From Kappaphycus alvarezii (taxonomy: Eukaryota > Rhodophyta > Florideophyceae > Gigartinales > Solieriaceae), in contig NADL03000138.1 in assembly GCA_002205965.3 (NCBI GenBank), positions 1 to 64,000 on the forward strand: a stretch of DNA of 64,000 nucleotides, in the 5' to 3' direction. The position numbers and the translations under genes are program-made. This document shows, piece by piece, positions 45,001 to 58,069 of the stretch. Under the pieces are notes generated by a model, which was given only the letters and a program-made list of their open reading frames with translations, searched no databases and was not told the DNA's origin. Within the stretch, counting starts at the first letter, position 1, and every line of letters starts with the position of its first letter.

Positions 45001-47400
45001 TTATGATCTCAGATTTAACTAGTTTCTGCCTTATTAACTGGCTCAAAATTAACCTCATGATAGAAGCTGACCAATATCCAAACCGACTTCTACCTTTTCC
45101 ACCTCCACCAGAGGAAAAATTCAGTACAGTTTAAAGGATCGCCCAAATATTTTCAGGGTCATTAGAGTTTCCCGTTAATGAAATCTAAGTGTCGGCCGCG
45201 CTATCATTGCTCAATATTGTAATGGTTGAAAGTTAAAACAATGCAAGCCAACATTTACAATTATGTCATTTTAAATAAACCTAATATCTCCCATTCATAT
45301 ATCCCCGATCGAAAGCTTCTTTTGAGCTATCTTCAAAAGTCGCAAAAACGATACTTTATTGTAATCTAACTCTTCAGCACTTATTTTAATACCTAATTTT
45401 ATTCTATTGGTCCCGGCGAACATTAGTAGTCTCTTAGAGATAAAAAACCACTGAAGACCAAAGTTACTTCAGTATTTCCCGGTAAGCATTTGAATCGCAA
45501 CTATTAATTGTTTTCAGACTTGATTCTCGTTCTTTTTCCGCTTATTACCCCAGACGATATCTGCTTACTACGGTATTCCCCTTCTTCTTAGTTTCCTTTT
45601 TTTCGAAACTATCCTTCCAGGGCTACGACCCGTGAATACGTGACCTGTTTCGAGATCTAGAATAGACTCTCCAACTGTCTGTATCTGAGACAGAGGAAAA
45701 GAGAGGGGTAATGTAGTCTTAAGTCTCATATGCCTCCACTCATGTTCTGATAATTCCCGTGGAATGAAATATTCTTTCTAAATTAATTCTTGAAGTGGAG
45801 AGAATGACTGAGTGAATGGTACAGAAAAAAGCATTGGCATTTTTACATGAAGATCTGACAGAAATGTTTGAAAACAATTGATCCAAATCCATAGTGTGAG
45901 AAAGGATCTGCAGTAAAGAGTGAGGAGTCATATGGATTTTTGAGCCTATTTTGAATATTAAAATAAGTTGTTGATGTTGATAATTTTGAAAATTAAAATG
46001 AGTTGTTGGTGGCACAAACGGTAAGCATGGAGTTTCCACAGATGGATATTTAATCCGTTTAGGGGAAAAATGTGTACCACGGAATTGGATAACGATTCCG
46101 CACCATTTAAATATCGTATGCAGGAATCAGAAGGGATAGGTATAGCTTCTTTTTCCGTTGCAGTTTATTTTATGGAACTAATTTATGGTTGAAGCTTGTC
46201 GTGAATATCGAGGGTTTTTTTGTATATTTTTTGGTAAAATGCTACATTTGAATTCTCATTCCTGCTGTATTTTTTCAAATGAAAGACTGGATAGATCAGT
46301 AAGGGCTCAAATGTGAAATATTTCTCGTCGGTGACGTATTCCAAGGAGCCTACTGGGGCTCTCTTATCCGCTTCGGAAGCGGGCTAGATAGCACCTGGTT
46401 CTGCACTCGAGAGGTAATTGGCCGCCCCGTTTCCTGCTCCCGAATTTCACTCAATTTAGAACACATATTCCACGAGAAAGTAAATCCTGCGCCACTTTTC
46501 CATGAACATATTTTCACTTTAAGGCTTATTGAAGAGCTTGATGATCGATTGTCAGCCTGATCGACTGCTTCAGGAGTATATATACCCGATTATTCTCGAG
46601 GAGAAGGTGATGGAGAGATCCATCCCTCCTGAAGACGGAATAATTTAGCTCCACCTATTTCATCTTACAGCTTTCATATTTCACGGAATTAAAGTTTCTT
46701 TTTTTGCTGAGCATGAATGCATCGAATGGCGATGATTGAGGTACAAGGTTACAAAATTAAAGATGAAAAAGAATCCGGAATTAATATCAAAGGCTGGGAT
46801 ATAACAATTTCTTTGGCTGTTTCGTATGCGACCTTTTCCTTCCCCTTCCATTCGCATTTTCTGCTTTCCGATGTCTTGGCTCCAATAAAACCAAATATAT
46901 CGGAAAATAGTGTGAAGAATTGACAGCAGTATCCCACATTGCCAAGAAAACTACATATGTACGGTGATTGTTAGTCACTTATCCTTCTTCATAACATCTA
47001 ATGTTTCGTGGTTGAACGATATCTACGATTCTGTATGTATTTACTAATACAAATGAACGCGAGTGAAAGATATTTATTTGAAGATGTAACATACCATGCG
47101 CTGGAAGGTATATAGCTCATTCATAAGACTAAATGGAATAATATTCAACTTTAAGGTACCAAAAAGGCAGAGTAAAGTATTCTTTCCTTTTATTCTTTAA
47201 TTATATGGATATTGAAGTTTCGATAGAGTTATTCAAGTGAGGTAAAGGGGAAGCTACGATTTGTATCGTCAAAGATCTGTTTCATATTCACAGGCCAATT
47301 ACAGCCTTCATTTTGTGATCCGGAATGATTTATACCACGAAGAAGCGGTGTCTCGCAACTATATTGTTTACAAAGAAGACTTTAATTGACAATTCGTATA
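39000..47400. other. AT-rich block B, no gene recognised
   Basis: About 8 kb of strongly AT-rich DNA. The longest frames are 75-100 codons. That at 41892-42185 (minus) ends in a CLKCQNYLIDQGEDC pattern that could bind zinc, and that at 43717-43926 (plus) is Lys-rich. Neither shows a family. No retroelement domain, tRNA or rRNA was seen. It resembles block A in composition. Confidence 0.5.
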
Positions 47401-48356
47401 ATGCTGGAGACGAAGTCCCGGCATTTCACATGTCATCAATTTCCTAACTGGCGATTTGTATATGAAGAGGCGACCTTAACAAGCTTTGCAGTAAATCTGT
47501 GCGGGATCTTTCATTTTGGAACGGCAATTTGTCGTGAATTATGTAAAGAGCAGCTTTCATATAGCCCACTTGACGCTTTCTGGGTCTCGGAGTGCGGTGT
47601 TGGTTTTTTCTTGTGTCAATCACTTCAAACGAGCAGGTAAAAACCTCAAAGCATCCCTCATTTCTTCTTTATTTTCTACGTTGTCTGCATTTCTTTCTGT
47701 ACTCTTCGGCTTTTCATTCTTCTCTTACTTACAGAAAAACTTTTTAACGACAAATCCGAGGATCTAGGAACAGTGCTTGAATCGCAGTAAAAATATTCTC
47801 CAGTGTTTCCATTCAGAACATCCTAGAACATATTATTTCTGGTAGATTTAAAGCCCAGCTCGAGTGTTAGTACCAATTCGCAGTACCCAATATGAGACAT
47901 GCAGTCGCAACCTCTTAGACATATCTAGGTAGTCATCTTTACGACGCTTTGTCAGAAAAAACTCTTAATTGGAATTATTCTGGACGATATTTACTCATTT
48001 ATTATATGTATCTGTACCGAATTAGTCTTCTCGACCGACGCTCATCCGACGAACTGAACATCAATCTTCTTTATTTTTCCGGCTCTTTCAGATCTAGTGC
48101 TCACATTGTGGTGGATACAATCATTTAGCATCCGATCGACTCATCTTGCCGCAACTGGTAACCAATATTACACAGACGGTTGTTCTCTAATGTAATGGTG
48201 TTATGGCAGATATTATTGCAGTCATAGGGGATAAAGGTTTATTAATTTATGGAGAGACTGGCTAAACCCCAAATAGTACCTATTAGGTCAGTTTAAAATA
48301 CGTTGCTGTAGGAAACTGAAAAAATCAACAACTAATGATATAATTTCGATTGGAGG
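47400..48356. other. no gene recognised
   Basis: Short overlapping frames at 47386-47767 are of no known family. Otherwise mixed sequence. Confidence 0.4.
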
Positions 48357-48930
48357 TCAGCCAGCAGACAAGCCCCAGATGTTATGCAACGGCCGAGGGT
48401 CACTGCAGAAGAACACCTCAAACATTCGAAAGAGTTCCATTATGCATCTAAACACAGATATAGAGAGCTCTGGGATCACATAAGGCACCTCAAGGTGCCA
48501 CTTGGTTAGCGTTGAGAGTGGTATAGGAACTAGCCTGGATGAAATCAGCAAGAAATATTTGATATTTCCGTTGCCCCACCGTCCTGGCTCTGTCGAGACT
48601 GATCATTTAGTTAAATATCCGGACTCTAAAATGAGAGGGGGCGACTGGATTGATGACGGAAATTTCGTAATAGTCAGTGCCACTTGGAGCCTCTATGGCT
48701 TTGATGTACAGTCTTTTCCGGTGTTGATAAAGCAGACGGGGTTCGATGAAAGTGTGTCTAGCTGCGTATTCGAGACTATTGCTTTGCAGAGGAAATTTGA
48801 CCGCTGTCGAGAGTTTGGCACTGAATTCTATAACGATAGATCAGCAAATGATACCCAAAGAGAAGTTTTGGGGTGTTTTTCACTTGGAAGTTATATTTCA
48901 TCTATCTTAATGATAACCGTGGATGTCAAA
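48357..48930 (-). pseudogene. LINE-like RLE-like region and tail, degraded
   Basis: On the minus strand GTDYYEISVINPVAPSHF (about 48690-48635) is followed by a QRKYQIF segment and RLVPIPLSTLTKWHLEVPYV (to 48470), then SVFRCIMELFRMFEVFF. This is the same order as at 30150-30560. The plus strand is open over 168 codons here but is the antisense of the element. The TATA module remnant lies upstream on the same strand at 49330-49205. Confidence 0.5.
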
Positions 48931-49204
48931 CATCTCAGAGAACACCAGTTTCGAACAAAGAGTGACAGGGGCGAACAAATTTATTTGATAGATGTCTTGC
49001 AGTCATAAAGAAAAATATGATACGGTAAAACTTGCCTGAACGGAAAAATAATACAACAATTATCCGGGATGAGAGTTTTTGTGGGCAAATAAAGCACTAT
49101 ATTTGACGTTGCAGGAAGAAAAGAAGGGTAGAAGTAAAATATGTTTACTACAATAATAAAGTTCTAAAGGGGAGGTTCTCCCGCCTCGCTTAGAGACTAG
49201 AGAG

Positions 49205-49330
49205 CTGATCAGATTTGTTTGGTTCGAAGTTGACTCTCAGTTTTCCATCCTTTTTGTAAAGAAAGTAGTTTAATGAGCCTTTTAGGTATTTTTGCAAACC
49301 GAAGTCTAGATAGATCTACTGAAAGCACTA
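49205..49330 (-). repeat. degraded copy of the TATA-bearing 5' module
   Basis: TTCGAAGTTGACTCTCAGTT and GAAAGTAGTTTAATGAG, followed by GAAGTCTAGATAGA, align with the module stretch around the hairpin and TATA box (2260-2370). The TATA itself is lost. Orientation is the same as the LINE-like tail at 48930-48357. Confidence 0.45.
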
Positions 49331-49439
49331 TAAAACACAGGAAAGTAATTAATGTGTATGCAGATAATTCGATAAAAGGTAGTTGATAGAAACTAAATAA
49401 GTCAACTCTTGACAACCTTAATCCTCTAGAACAGATAGT

Positions 49440-51030
49440 AAAACTCTCATCAAGACCTCATAAGTGCCCATGAAGCATCCCAAAGATAGCTTTGAGTTGC
49501 CCTAGATATCACACCCCTTCCTGCAGCGAATCCTGCTCGCCTCACGTTCTGTCAACCAGATTCACGGGCGGGAGTAGCTGGTACATCGAATTGATTCATT
49601 TCCCTCCCGTGTGAACTGGTTATACCCCCACTCTTCATCCTATGACTCCTAGACCTCCAGCTCTTCACTTTCATTTTTTATTCGCCCTTCTCTCCTTTAT
49701 TACCCTTTTTGTCTCATATACGAATAGAAGAAGACTCATAGACGAGTTCAGGAGTTACCAAACCCTAAAAGCTCTCTCGTGCTTATTTCTCCACCAGATG
49801 TGGCAAGGCGAGCTCTGTCAGGCTATTTCATGTTTGACGACGGAGGTAGTCCGCTAAGTCGGTTGGGCTCTAGGGAAATATTGGGGAGAAAGTGAGGGAC
49901 GAGGGTGCGAGATTTGGAAAAGGTGCGGGAAGCGATAGTTTTCAAGGGGGCTTAAAAGTTTTGAATTGCTGCTGGGGGAGAGAAAAAAATTTCGCAACCA
50001 CTCAGAGGGTTTAAATAGCGCAAGCACGTGCATATTTACAGCTTTAATTGATTAAAATACATTCATTAATTGATTTTGGCTTGAGTGTTAGTGAAATATG
50101 CCTTTAAAGGGATACTTGATGGCGAAAATCAGGCTTAGAGATCTTGATTATGAATAAAGATACGCATGTCGAAGAAGATCAAAGAAAGCAAAAAAAAGTA
50201 ATTGGGCATAAAAAGATCAATAGAGTAATGAAAGAGGACGAAGAAAAGGAAATTTCTTCGCTTGAAAGAAAAATGAATGTAAAGAGAAAAACATAGGGAG
50301 AAGAGTTTCTGTACTGAACGAAAATGCCTTCAGTTTCTCGCTTGACGAAATCCTTGCTCCTGATTCTCGACTCAAAACCCACTAAAATTGCGCAATGGAC
50401 CAACCATTGGCACTAGATAGTGACAGATAGGCGCTCAGTATACGGTTGCGGTTATTAATAGGCGAAAAACCCTCTTCCGCAGCTGCATGGACTGTCAGTA
50501 AGCTTTTTCTAGATGGAGTCTTGCTATCGTAGAGGTTGCAAAAAGTAATTCAGTCAAAAGGCCTGGAAGAGTCATTATGTCTGTCTGAATTCGATGGAGC
50601 TACTGTACTGGGACAGTATTTTGTGGATACTGATAAGAATTTTGCGCAGAAAAAGTCCAAAGGAGCTCAGGACGCAAGTGTCATGAACCTAATGGCCCCT
50701 TCTAATCTCAACCTTAATCTCCTTACGTGCCTCAATACAGCCTGCGGAGACAAGATACAAAAGCAAAAGGGTTATTATGCCGGATTAACTGGAAGGAAAA
50801 GCGTTTCTTACTCCTTCTTCTAAGGTTTTGCATCCAGATGAGTTCTATTACATCAAAAATGTGGCACTATTGCTCACCAGCCGAGCCTTGTACCATTATT
50901 AGGACGATTATCCTTCATAGATATGCCGCGTTGATCGTAAGCTCATACGCGGCCTGGTTTTTGACTGGGCTATCAGGTACTTCCTTTGTATCGGAAGATG
51001 TACCACAAGGTTTGAATGCAAGTTCCTAAG
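49440..51030. other. no gene recognised
   Basis: A 95-codon plus frame (50536-50823) reads SEFDGATVLGQYFVDTDKNF but shows no family pattern. The rest is mixed sequence. The later part overlaps the 3' side of the acidic gene at 51030-51930. Confidence 0.35.
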
Positions 51031-51930
51031 ACTTACAGTAATCCTTTTCACCATTCGCAATAAACCAGCCCTATTAACCTCCTGAACGCAAGGAATGAAG
51101 CAGCGTCTACATCTTTCGCAGTAGTTACAGGTTCTCGGAGGCGCAGACACATTCCTGTTTTCTCCTTTCCTTCTCTCCAAACTCCGTTTCGATTTCCCCT
51201 GCTAGAAGTGTCAGAGGACGAAGTAAACTTTCCCATCATTGCGCCTTCTGCAGAAGTGAGATCAATTCCCGAAGCCAGCTTCTTGTCCTTGATCGGCTTT
51301 ATTGCCAGTTTTAGTTCTCTGAATATGTTACTACTTAGCAGTTCTCCTGCCAGCACTTCTAAAAAATGTTCAACTAAATCGCTGAAATGCTTGGTAGTTT
51401 CCCTCGCAGAATAAGGCGGATCGCAAAAGGTACCCCAATTTCTGAGCCTCGAAACAGTTGCGGAGTAACTGAAACTAGACCCGAGCCTCCTCCAGCTTCA
51501 TATTTTCATGATAAATATCTAGATTCACTCCTCATATTCTTCGTCCTCGAGATCAGAGCCAAAAAGACATCCGAAACATCCGTACCACCAATTAAGTACC
51601 AAAAATTCTGTTGAATGGTCCATAATGATCGATAGCCTCTTTAGATATGTAGAGGTCCCACAATCTCTCCCCACAGCCCTCAATTTCCGCGTTATCCTGA
51701 ACAGAGTAATCTTAAAATACGATTACACCCTCACTCTCCCCTCTGCTTTCCACAGCAACTAATTCACCGCTGTACAGCGTTGGCTCCCATGGGTCCACCC
51801 AATTCTCCTCATCTTCCGATCCATCTACATCCGTCTCATCCTCCTCCGGCTCCTCTGTCGCCCCTTTTCTTCTGCTTCCTCCATATATTGACGGCAGACC
51901 GACCCCTAATGCGTTCTAGGTCCACTATTC
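51030..51930 (-). CDS. unidentified acidic protein gene, frame broken
   Basis: The minus strand gives a consistent series of coding-like pieces. The acidic start reads RRKGATEEPEEDETDVDGSE and WVDPWEPTLYSGELVAVES (about 51890-51735). Then come CGERLWDLYISKEAIDHYGP (about 51680-51620), LFGSDLEDEEYEE (about 51560), and RETTKHFSDLVEHFLEVLAG through ELLSSNIFRELKLAIKPIKD, GIDLTSAEGAMMGKFTSSSD and EPVTTAKDVDAASFLAFRRL (51410-51050). About 280 residues follow with three or four frame shifts. Acidic front and helical middle could be a host protein or Gag-like. No domain is recognised. Confidence 0.4.
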
Positions 51931-54900
51931 TGCAGTAGTCTCCCGTGTTTAGTCGGCCCATTGGTCATTAAAGCCAGGCCCTTGATGGGACAGCAGGTTC
52001 TGACTGCCTTAGCGATGGTGCGGAACGAGTGGGGTTGGTCATGTTGAGGAAAAAGTGGTGGACCAATCGAGCGATTAATGGAAAGTTTTTTTAACTGAAC
52101 AACGTTGCTATCGAGCTATACATAGGGTAGTGTCTTCGGAAATTCTCAAGCTCTTCGGCGAAATAAAAAAATGCGATGCAATGTTACAGCTTTGAATTTT
52201 CCTAAATTCGGGGAAAAATTGAAAAAACTTGCTTGATAAAATATCTGATCTGAATTGGAGAAGGAAGCGAATTACGAGTCTAAATATTTTTTTGAAAATA
52301 GAGGACAAAATATTTACACATAAAAAATAAAATGGAGTCATACAGTGAATTTGGATTCATAAAAGAAGAGTACTGTGACATTTATTATTTGTTGAATGAA
52401 AAGGCCAGGCGATTGGTTTGAAAGAAGAGAGGTCAAAGATTGATATCGGGATGGAGGGAACAGAAATTGGCGGAAAACCCCATTTTCGAACTAACAAGCC
52501 TTTTCTAGGGAAATAAATCCATGGCAAAAAACGTTTGCTGTAAGAGGATAATTCAAAGAACCAGACGGCGGTCATTGAAATTGCGAAAGATTGGATAAAA
52601 TCTGACCAACATGTATTTTATAGGTGTAAATAACGGAACTTTAATGATGAATGAGTCTTCCGAATTGGGTAAAATTTTCGCAGCTAATCAAGTTGCGGTT
52701 TGGAGCTTTTTCAGCTGTCTCGGCGCTCTTTTTATTGTTCAAGTAATGGACGGTGGCGGATCTTCTGAAGCTGGTATTCCGTCCGGATTCACTGAGACCT
52801 TTGACCAGTAGCTATGAATTGTGTAATGGTACATAGTGTTTCGAGTTATTTTCTCCAGGGCACTTAGGGAATAGTAAATACGAAGAGGACAGAATTTGCG
52901 TCACAGTTTTAGCATTACATGAAGTTCCGCTGCGTTTCTTTCGATAGTCCAGCCCTGATATCTCCCTTCATCCTCAAAAAGACAACCTCGCTTTGAATAT
53001 GCTTTCAGATAGACCTTCCACATTCTTACGGCCGATCCATGCATCTGCAGCGCATCCTAGCGACCGAAGAATTACCTAAAAGTTACTGTATGTGTGAAAG
53101 TTGAAAACTATCTTTAAAAGTATTGGAAAACAATTTAACGTTTTCCTACATAATATGGACATGACAATGTTTGAAAATGTATAACGAAGGCCCACAATTT
53201 TTATTTATTTTGAATCATCGAAAAATAATTTTACATATTTTTTACTGGTCCGGTTTTTATACTGTATTATGTCAGTTGTTTTTCAAATTCTAAAGCTATA
53301 GTTACTGGAATTCTATTGCCTGCAAAATATGATTTGGAGTAATGCTCCCTGGAGAATTATTCTATAATTATTACTGCGCATGAATTTGGTCTACAAAAAT
53401 TATTATACTAATGAATCATTTTTTAGCTGTTCTACTCTGATCTGTGGTATAAACAGCCTTAGGCTGTTAGAAAAATTTAGCAAGCCTCGGCCATCGTACT
53501 ACCTCCGCCGATCAGCTATCAATAAATATTTGTTTTCTTTTTTATTGTTATTGTATGTGCTATTCAGATAATTTTATTATTCATTAATTTGGAATCTTTT
53601 TTGCGTCCACGCCTTTTCGATTAATTTTTACAATAATTATAATGCAGTTCTTTTTTCTCAAAAAAGAAGGCACCCAGATTTTCACGCCCACCTGCTTTCC
53701 ACACACCATGTGAAACAAAAATGATTGCCCAAAGCCATTACCTTGGGAATTCGTAGCACAAGATACTGATGGCTTTTCAATAGGACCATACGCAGAATCT
53801 GCTTAGTTTCTAACAGTTGGGTGCGGTAACCGCCCTGGAGCGAATGCGTCCTGGATACATATATGAGGGGCGGAGTATGTGAGCGGTCATCTTGGAGTCC
53901 TGAATCGATGGTCTAGAGTCTGTTGAGGATAAATAACTCTTCTACAGCAAGATCGGACGCCGAAATCACAGTTTCCGATGCGATTTTGTGAGGGATGCAT
54001 CATCACGGCTGTTCCCTACCGTGTTTTAGCCCTCCGCCCTATGTTACTCGGGTATTTTGCTATAGACTTCCAATCGAAAAGGTTGTTTCCAGACCTATGA
54101 AGGTCATGCGAAGTTAATTGCGATTTTTACGAACTAAAGGGAACTCTGATTAACTTTCATGTGAGTAGGAGGTTTGAGCGAACGAAAATGATCACACCTG
54201 GCCACTTGTAGAGCTCAGCAATGATTTTTGGGCGACCTTCCCGTCTCAGGGACCTATTTCGTCGTGAAGTGTGCGTGGAACAACCGCACGTAGGTTCCAT
54301 GGGATTAAGAATTTAGGGCCGAGTCGGGCACGAAAAAAACCCGTTCTGCAGAAACAAATAGGAGCCATTTCGACGTATACTGCTGGTTATGGAACGTTCT
54401 ATGGTATTCCAAGGATACTCTGACTTTGTGATACGGTATGGTAACATAGGGCTTACTGGTTCAAATTGACTTCTTGTAACATCAAAGAAGAGATTCTAAA
54501 CTCACACCCTTAGTGTATGCAAAGCAAAGGCTACTGGCCACTTTGCGGTCACTAGGATTCTCTTTATAATTTCTTGAATCATCGTTGGACTCCATTGGTA
54601 CAAAGGAAAAAGTTACGATCAAGTCTTACATTGGGATATTTAATCACTGCTTTCATAGCCAAAAGCCACCTTACTATTCCATGCCACCTAGACCAATTTT
54701 CGCTTTACTTATTGTCAAACCGTGTTACTCATGTCGACTAAAAGTTCCAAAAAGCGCAGCTGGCGATACTATAAGGGCTTTCCTACAGGAAAATATTCAT
54801 TTCCTACTGTTTTAGTACTTCCCCCTCATCAATGGCTATCTCTATTTTTAAATAAAACGTTTTTTGGATCGGGTGTCTCATAAAAGCTTTAATCAAAGAT

Positions 54901-55260
54901 CACGCCCGAACTGCTCGTGGCCGCCTAGTGACCCAGAGCTTATCTGTCAACGGTATGTTTTCCGGATAAGTAAAGCTTGATTTCCAGTAGTCATGGCTCT
55001 AACTTGGTCCCTACGGTGACCAGTGCCACATCGTTTCCGTCAGAGCTCTTTACACTTGCGGGTTCCATATCTGTGTCGCAAGATAGGAAATTAGCAGGCA
55101 ATTTTACGACATCGCGGCGTTATCTCACTCGAAAGATATACCCAGCCATGTAATCCATCCAGCGAGAGAGTTGCCCGTGGACATATTTCTCTTAAAATTC
55201 ATATCATAGGGCGTGGTGATTGTTAATGACGACAAGCGTTATTTCTGAGAGTAAATGGAC
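51931..55260. other. mostly AT-rich, no gene recognised
   Basis: 52100-53700 is AT-rich. The frames at 52611-52811 and 54585-54815 are short and unrecognised. 53800-54900 is mixed sequence and may include the untranslated 5' part of the copia element whose gag starts at 56616, but no LTR pair is visible. Confidence 0.35.
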
Positions 55261-55267
55261 ATGTAAA

Positions 55268-55510
55268 CTACGTAGGACGGAAATCGTTCACAAGTAAAGT
55301 AGTTTTTCCCGCTGCGCTCAGCGTCTGGCTGACACACTGGGTCCGGTGAACGTGACAAATTGCCTTCTTCTGAACCAGCACTGCCCAAAATGTGCGTGTA
55401 CAAACATCATTTTTGAAGCAGAAAGGTTCATTGAAGTCTGGAAAGGAGATGGCTGGAGTATTCTTTAATTTTTTTAACGTTCCAAATGACCTTTCGACAC
55501 CTTTTGTGCG
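55268..55510 (-). pseudogene. Ty3/gypsy RNase H fragment
   Basis: LKNTPAISFPDFNEPFCFKN is the RT/RNase H junction block ('L...PvL.fPDf..PF.l.tD'). It is followed by TFWAVLVQKKAI and CVSQTLSAAGKTTLL, degraded forms of the 'GAvL.Q' and 'SrtLs.aE.nY' blocks. The catalytic Asp position is changed. It is a short isolated piece with no flanking RT or integrase, and of a different lineage from the 2.6-8.2 kb element. Confidence 0.6.
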
Positions 55511-55929
55511 AAAGCACGCCATCATCGTGTTTTTTGTATCCAGCAAGGTGTATGAGATTGCAGCAAAGTTTTTAAAGAGCCTCCATTAATATCAGGCGAG
55601 TCCCAAGAAGATCCGGCCCCTGTATAGTCCGTCGTAAGTTTGGCCCACTTGGCAGCCTTCACCTCGTAGAGTCTGTATAAGTTCCGTGCTGGTCGACTAG
55701 GTGGCGGCGAAGTTGTACGCTTCTGGTACCAAATGAGCACGTGGTAGCTTGGATGCTGAGCTTATGTCAGTTGAGTAGGTTGAAAACGTTAGATGGTTGA
55801 TGTGCTCACAATATTAGGGAGAAACTAAAATGTCGTCTGAATACAGTCAGTCGAAAGTAATGCCGTGTACTTTATCTATCGAGCCGGCTTTTTAGGGTAA
55901 TTTTAGAGGTATTACTGCGCACCCTGTAG

Positions 55930-55995
55930 GATATTCCTGGCCACAACCGACCATATTTTTCAAATATTAAATCATCCCACATTTTCCCCCTTTAT
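55930..55995 (+). repeat. LINE-like 3' end relic
   Basis: GGATATTCCTGGCCACAACC, GACCATATTTTTCAAATATT and AAATCATCCCACATTTTCCC align with the 3' ends at 29160-29220 and 61640-61700. No tail frame precedes it. Confidence 0.4.
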
Positions 55996-56615
55996 CTATC
56001 ACGAGTTGGAAGGTAGAGAGACCATTAATGAGACCACAGGGCATGCACTTGACAGATATTTAACTATACTGGGTCTTGAAAGTGGTGATCTCTTTAGATC
56101 TTTCCCCATCATTACTTTCCAATATTATTGGAAAAGGTCGAGAGTCAAGAAGATCCTTCTACAAGCGAGATAGTGCAAGATCTTCTTGGAATGTGGAATC
56201 AGTTACTGGCTCTATTGGGATTGGACTGTTATACAGTGAAATGCCGTTTCGTGTTCACGGCCTGTAAGTAGCGGCTGTTCATCGGCAAGTTGTATCGCCT
56301 GTGTACCCTGGTTTTGTACGCATCCTTAATTTTCAGTTCCAATAGGCTGACTGTGTTCAAGGCTATCTTGCGCACTTTCAGGGATTTTTAATAGCTATAA
56401 AATTTATGTAATGGCTTCGCTTGTAGTTTTTTCCTTAGATACATTTTGATGCGATCGAATTAAAGTAGGGGTGCATCAAGCCACCCGACTTCTCCAGTTT
56501 TCACAGATTATGGGCTCAGAGATTCTGAGCTAACCACTACTTGTACTAAAATCCAACGCCGAAAATAATTCATAGTGACCGACATGAATCGAATTAATAC
56601 CAAAGCGATAGTGCT

Positions 56616-57260
56616 TTGAGGAACATTCTTTCATGTGCGGCCATCAGTTCCAGCGGATTGGACTTCGTAGTCAGTATTCCGTCTGTCACTTCCCTGTCCA
56701 GTTCTTCCAGTGGTATTACGACTGCAGCTTCAACTTCTCCCAGTTCGCGCACCGCTGTTGGCACACCACCTACCGCAAGAAAAGACCAGAAGCTGCAAGC
56801 CAGCAACATCATTTTGAGTGCACTAGGGGACCAAGATTTGCATGTTGTACGTTCGGTCATTGGAAAGCCGGAAGTGGTGCTCAGAAAGTCCGACGCACGG
56901 CACAACTTCGAGTATACCGCGAGCAAGATCTCTACGACGTATGAAGTGGTTTCATTTCGGTTCTTTTAGATCTATGACGGCCTATAGAAGCACTTAGATT
57001 GTATGGCGGGACTGTTTGATATGCTACAAAGTATTGGTACGCCGCCTCACGATAAGCTCGCCGTCTGAATGCGTGTAGCGTCTATCGAAGTGGACCAACT
57101 GTTGCCGACTACGGTCTCTATCAATAAATGGCTGACGAAGCTCACAACTGGGAATAGGTAGCTGTCCGTCTGATTGAGGAAGCTAATACACTCAAGGCCG
57201 ACAACGGTTCGCACTATCGTACCATTTTAGCCAATTTAGCGTGTGTTATATATGCATAGG
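56616..57260 (+). pseudogene. copia gag (element 5)
   Basis: A 117-codon open frame (to 56969) holds ARKDQKLQASNIILSALGDQ, DLHVVRSVIGKPEVVLRKSD and TASKISTTYEVVSFRF. In later frames, AGLFDMLQSIGTPPHDKLAV with VASIEVDQLLPT and VRLIEEANTLKADNGSH follow. This is the full UBN2-type copia gag pattern. Frame shifts lie near 56965 and 57130. Confidence 0.7.
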
Positions 57261-57479
57261 CAACTCATAAAACCAAATCGTGCTTTCTCAACCCGCTTAT
57301 TTCACACTTAAAGTTATGTGCCAAGGATTAAATCATTGCGGGAATTATTAGGCCTTCAGACAACACCTGACGACCAGGAAAAGGTTGAAGTAGGCGCAGA
57401 CAGAAATCAGGACGATCCGCAATGGTGCAGTCTGTGAATAAGGGAAAGGCGCAAAGAAGACCGACATCCATATATTGTA

Positions 57480-57890
57480 CAATGACACGACGTCACGCAT
57501 GACCCCACGTGTCTACAATGTCCACACTCGCACGTCCTGTGATATCTATATGATGGTCGCCGACGATACTTCGGTCGATGCGTAGTTGAAAGGAGTACTA
57601 AGGTTGCGATAGATGTCCGAGGACGGTCAAATGCCTGTAAACTTGAGTGACACACTTTAGTCTCAGAAGTTGGCTTTCAGTTTTCTGTCTAAACCTTTAG
57701 TAGTTGATAAGAAAATTTTCGTTCTGTTTTTACGACGGCAAGGTTTGTCGATGTACCCAGAGGATGATTCTAAGATCTCCGGTTACGCGTATCGCAAGTA
57801 CGAAGGACAATTTTACAGCAAAGGCCATCAAATGAACTTTGGACGAGTCACAAAATCTCCGACGAAAGAGCAGTCAGATTCATGATAGCG
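57480..57890 (+). pseudogene. copia protease/pre-integrase linker (element 5)
   Basis: MMVADDTSVDA, GVLRLR, DTL-SQKLAFSFLSKPLVVD and KKIFVLFLRRQGLSMY match the strands after the protease active site in this copia lineage ('aDdssV.a...GvvrL', 'tLyvpkLafSLlSvpaLvdk'). The catalytic DSG itself is not readable. GYAYRKYEGQFY leads on to integrase. Confidence 0.5.
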
Positions 57891-58069
57891 ACACCGCGTA
57901 AGAGCATTGCTCCGCGTCAGAAGAAGAAAAACCTCCCGGAGGGTGAGGATAAGCAAGCCCTCGTATGACCATCGTGTGTTGAAAAAGGACCAACGGAAGG
58001 ACTGAGCTGCGCTGTATCAAAAGCCCCATGGTCAAGTTGCATCAGTCAAGACCGTTAGGCATCAAGTCA

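Noticed and set aside
48502..49008. 168-codon plus-strand open frame
   Set aside because: It is the antisense of the LINE-like TDYY/GGWHP-type region; the homologous stretch at 30.1-30.5 kb shows which strand is conserved.
51208..51414. 68-codon plus-strand frame over 51.2-51.4 kb
   Set aside because: Antisense of the acidic minus-strand gene, Ser/Leu-rich as expected for such a shadow.
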